Assembly (NCBI GenBank): GCA_030424705.1
Contig: JAUHWJ010000073.1
Location: 1-7,552, forward strand
Reading direction: 5' to 3'
Length of the DNA stretch: 7,552 bases
Source of the DNA: Alphaproteobacteria bacterium
GTDB lineage: Bacteria; Pseudomonadota; Alphaproteobacteria; Rhodobacterales; Rhodobacteraceae
Shown: one piece after another, positions 1 to 4,142 of the stretch
Position numbering within the stretch: the first letter of the stretch is position 1
How the letters are laid out: each line of letters begins with the position of its first letter
The notes under the pieces: generated by a model
Database searches by the model: none
Told to the model about the DNA's origin: nothing
The model's input: the letters and a program-made list of their open reading frames with translations, nothing else
Made by a program: the position numbers and the translations under genes

Positions 1-227
1 CCGAGCCCGATCAGGCCCCAAAGCCCGGCCGGGCTGTCCGCCGCAGCACGCGCCGCGGCCGAGAGGGCCTTGTGCAGCTCGAATTGTTGCGCAGCCACCC
101 AGCCCTCCGCCGCGGCGAGCCAGCCGGGTGACGCCCAGAGCAATGCCGCCGCGCCGAGGACAAGGGCTCCGAGCGCCAAAGCTGGCCCGAAGCCCGTGCG
201 GCGGCGCCGGCTTTCGCTCATCGACAT
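1..227 (-). CDS. NicO/RcnA-type nickel/cobalt (possibly zinc) permease, N-terminal part only
   Basis: Partial gene: 75 codons from the start, then cut by the left edge. The protein begins MSMSESRRRR, a basic cytoplasmic stub. A hydrophobic segment follows at about residues 12-33, then a predicted amphipathic stretch around WVAAQQFELHKAL, and the second membrane segment seems to begin near SPAGLWGLIGLG. This resembles the start of NicO-family permeases (COG2215), which are inner-membrane transporters for Ni/Co or related divalent cations. The His-rich loop and metal motifs that would confirm it lie outside the window. The upstream DUF1007 gene ends inside it: two in-frame ATGs (227 and 221) overlap the DUF1007 stop by 10 or 4 bases, so translation is probably coupled. 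DUF1007 beside NicO is a recurrent pair in proteobacteria, and this supports the call as much as the sequence does. Metal specificity is unknown; position in a zinc locus favours zinc, by inference. Confidence 0.72.
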   Translation of the reverse strand, partial: MSMSESRRRRTGFGPALALGALVLGAAALLWASPGWLAAAEGWVAAQQFELHKALSAAARAAADSPAGLWGLIGL

Positions 228-847
228 GTCAGCACCGCCTCCGTGGCGAAAGTGAAGCCGAAGCTGCGCGCCGCCGTCTCGCTCATGTCCATCCCGAAGA
301 GCGACGTGACGGAGAGCTGCGTCTCGTCCGGCTCGTAGAGCGCGGCGCAGCCTTCCGGCCCCTCGAAGGTGAAGTGATCGGGCCGGAGCGTCATGGCGAC
401 GAAGAAGGTCGGGTCGTTCAGCGTCAGCGTCGCGTCGAGTTCGGCGAGGGAGAGCGGCGCGGCGAGGCGTGCGGTGAAGCGGATCACGATCCGGTCCCCG
501 ATCATGTCCGCCTCGAAATCCTCGGGCTTCGCCAGCGTCTGCATCGCGCCCGACTGGCGGAGGAAGGTGAACCAGCCCAGCGCCTCCATCCCGTCGGTAT
601 GGACTTCCACGAGCGTGGCCCGGTCCGTCTCGTCCAGCAGCCCGTCGCGGTCGGCGTCAAGCGCGAGGCCGTCCTTCGCGTAAAGGGAATAGTTCTCGTC
701 GAACAGCCATTCGACGCGCACGGATTCAACCTCTTCCGCCGCGTTGACGACGACATGCGCGCGCGCATCGACGAATACATGGGGATGAGCCGCGGCGGGC
801 GCGGCCGCGGCGAGGAGGAGGAGCGGGGCGATGCGAAGCGATCTCAT
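218..847 (-). CDS. DUF1007 family periplasmic protein, partner of the NicO permease
   Basis: The protein has 209 residues. Residues 1-20 form a Sec signal peptide (MRSLRIAPLLLL, then Ala-rich, ending AAA), with cleavage expected before HPHVFVDA. That puts a His at the mature N-terminus, a hallmark of DUF1007 (COG3683). Conserved-looking segments are EWLFDENYS (47-55), an EF-hand-like acidic loop DADRDG (64-69), LNDPTFFVAM and a C-terminal Cys. The family is annotated only as a periplasmic component of an uncharacterised transport system; an N-terminal HPH is well suited to metal binding. I chose the ATG at 847 because it puts a clean signal peptide at the N-terminus. A GTG at 886 would add 13 residues (MLARRGPRGYVCR). 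Neither start has a strong Shine-Dalgarno. The gene follows znuA by 48 bp and overlaps the permease gene, so it probably shares the znuA transcript and Zur control. A periplasmic metal-delivery role is inference. Confidence 0.85.
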   Translation of the reverse strand: MRSLRIAPLLLLAAAAPAAAHPHVFVDARAHVVVNAAEEVESVRVEWLFDENYSLYAKDGLALDADRDGLLDETDRATLVEVHTDGMEALGWFTFLRQSGAMQTLAKPEDFEADMIGDRIVIRFTARLAAPLSLAELDATLTLNDPTFFVAMTLRPDHFTFEGPEGCAALYEPDETQLSVTSLFGMDMSETAARSFGFTFATEAVLTCR

Positions 848-862
848 GCGGCAAACATAGCC

Positions 863-880
863 GCGCGGGCCCCGCCGCGC
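863..880. other. GC-rich hairpin in the znuA-DUF1007 gap
   Basis: The 48-bp gap between the znuA stop and the DUF1007 start contains a 6-bp perfect stem (GCGCGG / CCGCGC) with a 6-base loop. There is no T-tract on the transcribed side, so it does not look like a complete intrinsic terminator. It could lower downstream expression or protect the upstream mRNA end. In DNA this rich in G and C, such a stem can arise by chance. Confidence 0.25.
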
Positions 881-895
881 CAGCACCGCCGCGCG

Positions 896-1939
896 TCAGC
901 TCGCGCGGTCCAGACAGCCCAAGAGCGCGGCTCCGACGCCGCGGATCAGCGCCGGATATAGCGCGGCGCCGGGCTCGATCTCCACGCCGAGCGGGTCGAG
1001 AATGGCGACCTCCGCCTCCGTTCCCTCGACGACGAGCGCCGCGAGCTTCGGGTCGAATTGCGGTTCGGCGAAGACGCAGACGACGCTGAGATCGCGGACG
1101 AGACGGCGCAATTCGTCCAGCCGCGCCGGGCCGGGCGCCGAGGCGTCGGAGAGGGAGATCGCTCCTGCGGCCTCCACCTCGAATCGCGCCTCGAAATGAT
1201 GGTAGGCGTCATGGAAGACGATGAAGGGCTTGCCGCGCGCGGGCGCGACGGCTGCGGAGATTTCCGTCTCCAGCGCCGCGAGATCGGCGCGGAGCCGCGC
1301 CGCGTTCGCGCGATAGGCGTCGGCGTTCGCGGGGTCCGCCGCGGCGAGCGCCTCGGCCATCGCGTCGCCCATCGCCGCCGCGTTCCGCGGGTCGAGCCAC
1401 ACATGCGGGTCGAAGGCGCCGTGGTCATGGCCTTCATGGCCATGGTCCCCGTGCGCGTGGTCCGCATGGGCCTCTTCGGCCTTCTTCGCGTGACCATGGT
1501 CATGGTCATGGTCATGGTCATGATCGTGGCCGGCGGCCTTTTCGGTCGCTGCATGATCCTCGTCGCCATGATCATGCGCCTCAAAGGTCGCGCCCTCGCG
1601 GAAGGGAAGCTGGCGGAGACCCGGCGCATCCATCAGCTCGACCTTCACCGCGTCCGTCGCCAGCGCGTCGAGCGCCGTCTCCAGCCAGGGGGTGAGGCCC
1701 TCGCCGACCCAGAACACGACCTCCGCAGCTTCGAGCCGCGCCGCCTCGGACGGGCGCATGGCGTAGTCGTGCGGGGAGGCGCCGGGCGGCAGGATCAGCT
1801 CCGGTTTGCCGATTCCCTCCATGACCGCCGCGGCGAGCGAGTGCACCGGCGGGATGTCCGCCACGATGTGAGGTCCCGCGAAGGCTGGCGCGGCGGCAAA
1901 GAGGGCGATGGCGGCGAGGGGAATAGGATTGACTTTCAT
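896..1939 (-). CDS. znuA: Zinc ABC transporter, periplasmic zinc-binding protein ZnuA
   Basis: The protein has 347 residues and is a cluster A-I (TroA/ZnuA) solute-binding protein that captures Zn(II) in the periplasm and delivers it to ZnuB. The signal peptide is residues 1-21 (KVNPIPLAAIALFAAAPAFA). The expected zinc ligands are visible: His57 in SPHDY, His179 in DPHVW, His243 in VFHDAY and Glu292 in FAEPQ. Between the first two lies a charged loop (about 120-174) with 17 histidines, including a run of alternating His-Asp, typical of zinc-specific members and absent from Mn-specific ones. Cys288 and Cys342 could form the disulfide seen in E. coli ZnuA. I chose the ATG at 1939 because GGAG sits 8 bases upstream and the signal peptide then starts correctly; an upstream in-frame start at 1969 would add 10 residues (MHCPRFGAPP) and eat into the operator. 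It is divergent from zur-znuCB and leads the operon with DUF1007 and NicO. Confidence 0.96.
   Translation of the reverse strand: MKVNPIPLAAIALFAAAPAFAGPHIVADIPPVHSLAAAVMEGIGKPELILPPGASPHDYAMRPSEAARLEAAEVVFWVGEGLTPWLETALDALATDAVKVELMDAPGLRQLPFREGATFEAHDHGDEDHAATEKAAGHDHDHDHDHDHGHAKKAEEAHADHAHGDHGHEGHDHGAFDPHVWLDPRNAAAMGDAMAEALAAADPANADAYRANAARLRADLAALETEISAAVAPARGKPFIVFHDAYHHFEARFEVEAAGAISLSDASAPGPARLDELRRLVRDLSVVCVFAEPQFDPKLAALVVEGTEAEVAILDPLGVEIEPGAALYPALIRGVGAALLGCLDRAS
1495..1524. repeat. Five tandem 6-bp units encoding His-Asp in the ZnuA loop
   Basis: Five consecutive units of CATGGT (the last is CATGAT) on the plus strand, read as (His-Asp)n in znuA on the minus strand. The units are nearly identical at the DNA level despite freedom at third positions, so the tract is a short in-frame microsatellite. 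Gain or loss of a unit would change the loop by one His-Asp pair without shifting the frame. Confidence 0.85.
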
Positions 1940-1982
1940 CGGCGGCGCTCCGAAACGGGGGCAGTGCATGTGATGCTGTTAC

Positions 1983-1999
1983 ATGTTATGATCTAACAT
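1983..1999. promoter_or_regulatory. Zur-box-like operator between znuA and zur
   Basis: A 17-bp imperfect palindrome ATGTTA-N5-TAACAT, centred at 1991, lies in the 81-bp divergent region. AT-rich inverted repeats with TGTTA/TAACA arms are typical of Fur-family sites and fit the general form of alphaproteobacterial Zur boxes. An additional direct copy of the left arm (TGTTA) lies 7 bases upstream at 1977-1981, and a wider inverted pair GTGATG/CATCAC flanks the site at 1970-1975 and 1997-2002. The site is 43 bp from the znuA start and 21 bp from the zur start, so one bound repressor could shut both promoters, including autoregulation of zur. The box is seen in the sequence; its identity as a Zur target is inferred from its neighbours. 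Confidence 0.75.
1987..1992 (+). promoter_or_regulatory. Probable -10 element of the zur-znuCB promoter
   Basis: TATGAT matches the sigma-70 consensus TATAAT at 5 of 6 positions and lies inside the proposed Zur operator, so repressor binding would occlude it. A transcript would start near 1999 and leave a leader of about 20 bases before the TTG start. No convincing -35 hexamer is present 16-18 bases upstream. I could not place the opposing znuA promoter with the same confidence. Confidence 0.4.
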
Positions 2000-2020
2000 C
2001 ACAAGCCGGAAGGAGGCGTC

Positions 2021-2515
2021 TTGGCGGAGCGGGAAGGGGCGAAGGCGATGCGCGCCCACGATCACGGCGCCTGCATCCGGGAGGCTCTGGCCGCCGCTGA
2101 AGCCGCCGCCGCGCGCGCGGGCGTCAACTTCACGCCGGTCCGCCGCCGCGCACTCGAGATTCTTCTCGAAAGCCATACGGCGCTCGGCGCCTATGACCTC
2201 CTGAAGCGGCTGGAGGCGGACGGATTCGGCGGGCAGCCACCCGTCGCCTATCGGGCGCTCGACTTTCTGGTGGCGCAGGGCTTCGCGCACCGGATCGAGC
2301 GGCTCAACGCCTTCGTCGCATGCGTCCGACCGGGCGAGGGGCACGACCCGGCCTTCATGATCTGCCGCAAGTGCCGCGCCGTCGCCGAAACCGCGGGGCC
2401 CGCGGCGGAGGGCGGCGCGCTCGCGGAGGATGCGGAGGCGCTCGGTTTCGAGATCGAGCGGACCGTCGTTGAGGCGGAAGGGCTCTGCCCGAAATGCCGG
2501 GAATTGCAGCCTTGA
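2021..2515 (+). CDS. zur: Zinc uptake regulator, Fur family
   Basis: The protein has 164 residues counted from a TTG start; it is a cytoplasmic zinc-sensing repressor of zinc-uptake genes. An N-terminal HDHGAC (13-18) precedes the winged helix: TPVRRRALEILL (38-49), GAYDLLKRL, and the likely recognition helix PPVAYRALDFL (73-83). A conserved segment HRIERLNAFVAC follows (90-101). Two Cys pairs (C115/C118 in CRKC and C156/C159 in CPKC) form the structural zinc site of Fur-family proteins; the C-terminal pair and the context of znu genes point to Zur over Fur or Mur. The TTG at 2021 has GGAAGGAGG ending 4 bases upstream. An ATG at 2048, with AAGGGG 8 bases upstream, is a possible alternative that would trim 9 residues and keep HDH. 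It is the first gene of an operon with znuC and znuB, and probably represses itself and the divergent znuA operon. Confidence 0.93.
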   Translation: MAEREGAKAMRAHDHGACIREALAAAEAAAARAGVNFTPVRRRALEILLESHTALGAYDLLKRLEADGFGGQPPVAYRALDFLVAQGFAHRIERLNAFVACVRPGEGHDPAFMICRKCRAVAETAGPAAEGGALAEDAEALGFEIERTVVEAEGLCPKCRELQP

Positions 2516-3270
2516 GCCTCATCGCGGCGCAGGCGCTCAGCGTCGAGCTTGGCGGCAGGCGGGTGCTGGACCGCGTGAGCCTCGATGTCCGCGAGGGCGA
2601 GATCGTGACGATCGTGGGGCCGAACGGCTCCGGCAAGTCAACACTTCTCCGCGCCCTTCTCGGCGCCATCCGCCCCCTCGCCGGCCGCGTGGTGCGGGCG
2701 AAGGGGCTCCGCATCGGCTACGCGCCGCAGCGCCTGCATCTCGACCCGACGCTGCCGCTGACCGTCGGCCGTTTCCTCGCCCTTCCCGGCTTTCGGGCGG
2801 ACCGAAGAGCCGCCGCCGCCGCGCTCGAAGAGACCGGGATCGCCGGGCTGGAGCGGATGCAGATGAGCGCCCTTTCCGGCGGGCAGCTCCAGCGCGCCCT
2901 CCTTGCCCGCGCGCTCCTGCCGCGGCCGAACCTCCTGATCCTCGACGAGCCGACCCAGGGGCTCGACCAGCCGGGCGCCGCCGAGTTCTACCGCCTGATC
3001 GAGGCGGCGCGGGCGAAGGCGGGGGCCGCGGTGCTGATGGTCAGCCATGACCTTCATGTGGTGATGAGCGCGTCGGACCGGGTCATCTGCCTCAACGGCC
3101 ATGTGTGCTGCGAGGGGGCGCCCTCCGCCGTTTCCTCTGCGCCGGAATACCGCGCGCTGTTCGGCGCGGGAACGGGCGGCGCGCTCGCGCTCTACCAGCA
3201 TGTGCACGATCACGCGCACGATCATGCGCATGACCATTCGCATGACCAGCCGGCGGAGCCGGTGAAATGA
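2494..3270 (+). CDS. znuC: Zinc ABC transporter, ATP-binding protein ZnuC with His-rich tail
   Basis: The protein has 258 residues and is the ATPase that powers ZnuB-mediated zinc import from the cytoplasmic face. All ABC motifs are intact: Walker A GPNGSGKST (42-50), Q-loop Gln79 in YAPQR, signature LSGGQ (127-131), Walker B LLILDEP (147-153), D-loop GLD and switch His185 in VSHDLH. The nucleotide-binding domain ends around residue 230. A tail follows (236-251) with eight histidines spaced His-x-His, alternating with Asp, Ala, Val or Ser. The ATG at 2494 overlaps zur by 22 bases. A TTG at 2512 forms a TTGA overlap with the zur stop and would give a protein six residues shorter (start LSLIAAQALSVE); homologs usually begin near there, so the start is uncertain by 18 bases. 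Either way, translation is coupled to zur. The stop overlaps the znuB start as ATGA. Confidence 0.95.
   Translation: MPGIAALSLIAAQALSVELGGRRVLDRVSLDVREGEIVTIVGPNGSGKSTLLRALLGAIRPLAGRVVRAKGLRIGYAPQRLHLDPTLPLTVGRFLALPGFRADRRAAAAALEETGIAGLERMQMSALSGGQLQRALLARALLPRPNLLILDEPTQGLDQPGAAEFYRLIEAARAKAGAAVLMVSHDLHVVMSASDRVICLNGHVCCEGAPSAVSSAPEYRALFGAGTGGALALYQHVHDHAHDHAHDHSHDQPAEPVK
3198..3246 (+). repeat. His-x-His coding repeat in the ZnuC tail
   Basis: Imperfect 12-base units of the type CAYGAYCAYGCG (CACGATCACGCG, CACGATCATGCG, CATGACCATTCG) encode the alternating His tail of ZnuC. The units differ at third positions, unlike the near-perfect HD tract in znuA, so this repeat is older or selected at the protein level. 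Confidence 0.7.
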
Positions 3271-4070
3271 CGCTGGACGATTTCATGCTGCGCGCCGCGC
3301 TCGCCGGGCTCGGCGTAGCGCTAGCCGCCGGGCCGCTCGGCGCGTTCGTCGTTTGGCGGCGGATGGCCTATTTCGGCGATGCGACGGCGCATGCGGCGAT
3401 TCTCGGCGTCGCCTTTTCGCTCGCCTTCTCCCTTTCGATCAGCCTCGGCGTGCTTGTCGCGGCGCTGGCGATGGCTTTCGCCGTCACGGCGCTTTCCGGA
3501 CGCGGGCTGGCGATGGACACGCTGCTCGGGGTCGCTGCGCATGGCGCGCTGGCGGTGGGCGTCGTCGCGCTCTCGTTCGCCTCGGGGCGGGCGGTGAACC
3601 TCGAAGCCTATCTCTTCGGCGAGCTTCTAGCCGTGACGAGGGCCGATCTCCTCGGAATCTGGGCGGGCGCCGCGGCGGTCGCGGCGCTGCTGGCCTGGCG
3701 CTGGTCGCGTCTTCTGACGGCGACGATCAGCGAGGAACTCGCTTTCGCCGCGGGGGTGGATCCGCGGCGGGAGCGGCTGATCCTGACCCTCGCGCTCGCC
3801 ATCGTCGTCGCCGTCGCGATCAAGGTGGTGGGCGCCCTGCTCATCACCGCGATGCTGATCATCCCCGCCGCCGCCGCCCGCCCGCTGGCGCGGGGGCCGG
3901 AGCAGATGGCGCTCGCCGCGGCGATCATCGGCGGCGCCGCCGTCGGCCTCGGCCTTTCCGCCGCCTGGGTTTTCGACACGCCGGCCGGGCCGACGATCGT
4001 CGCCGCGGCGGCGGCCGGGTTCCTCTTCACAACGGCTCTCGCGCCTGCGCTGGGCGGGGCGCGGCGCTGA
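3267..4070 (+). CDS. znuB: Zinc ABC transporter, permease protein ZnuB
   Basis: The protein has 267 residues and is an ABC-3 family inner-membrane permease forming the zinc channel with ZnuC and receiving zinc from ZnuA. The sequence is hydrophobic almost throughout, consistent with 7-9 membrane helices. Family segments visible: VVWRRMAYFGDATAHAAILG (28-47), YLFGELLAVTRADL (115-128), SEELAFAAGVDP (155-166, at the expected cytoplasmic coupling loop), VGALLITAMLIIPAAAARPL (188-207) and DTPAGPTIV (237-245). The length is normal for the family and the reading frame is intact. The start codon overlaps the znuC stop as ATGA, so the two are translationally coupled. It is the last gene of the zur operon; the next gene is convergent, with its stop 72 bases away. 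Confidence 0.96.
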   Translation: MTLDDFMLRAALAGLGVALAAGPLGAFVVWRRMAYFGDATAHAAILGVAFSLAFSLSISLGVLVAALAMAFAVTALSGRGLAMDTLLGVAAHGALAVGVVALSFASGRAVNLEAYLFGELLAVTRADLLGIWAGAAAVAALLAWRWSRLLTATISEELAFAAGVDPRRERLILTLALAIVVAVAIKVVGALLITAMLIIPAAAARPLARGPEQMALAAAIIGGAAVGLGLSAAWVFDTPAGPTIVAAAAAGFLFTTALAPALGGARR

Positions 4071-4118
4071 AGGAGGGGCGGCCGGTCGTCTCGATGGGGG
4101 TCTTGGCCCGCGATACCG

Positions 4119-4137
4119 TTCCGGCCGGAAGCGCTTC
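4119..4137. terminator. Overlapping palindromes between convergent znuB and the RTX gene
   Basis: A perfect 12-bp palindrome TTCCGGCCGGAA (4119-4130) overlaps a perfect 10-bp palindrome GAAGCGCTTC (4128-4137) in the 72-bp gap between two convergent stop codons. No T-tract follows on either side, so a classic intrinsic terminator is not shown, and perfect palindromes without a loop make poor RNA hairpins. The site could be a bidirectional stop region or simply a chance feature of GC-rich DNA. Confidence 0.25.
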
Positions 4138-4142
4138 GCGCC

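Noticed and set aside
1495..1524. CRISPR-like repetition
   Set aside because: The units are 6 bases long with no spacers and encode His-Asp in frame; this is a coding microsatellite.
1058..1996. 312-codon open frame on the plus strand across znuA
   Set aside because: The minus strand encodes a full-length ZnuA with all zinc ligands; the plus frame contains only Arg/Gly-rich text and a repeated Met-Val run from the His-Asp tract.
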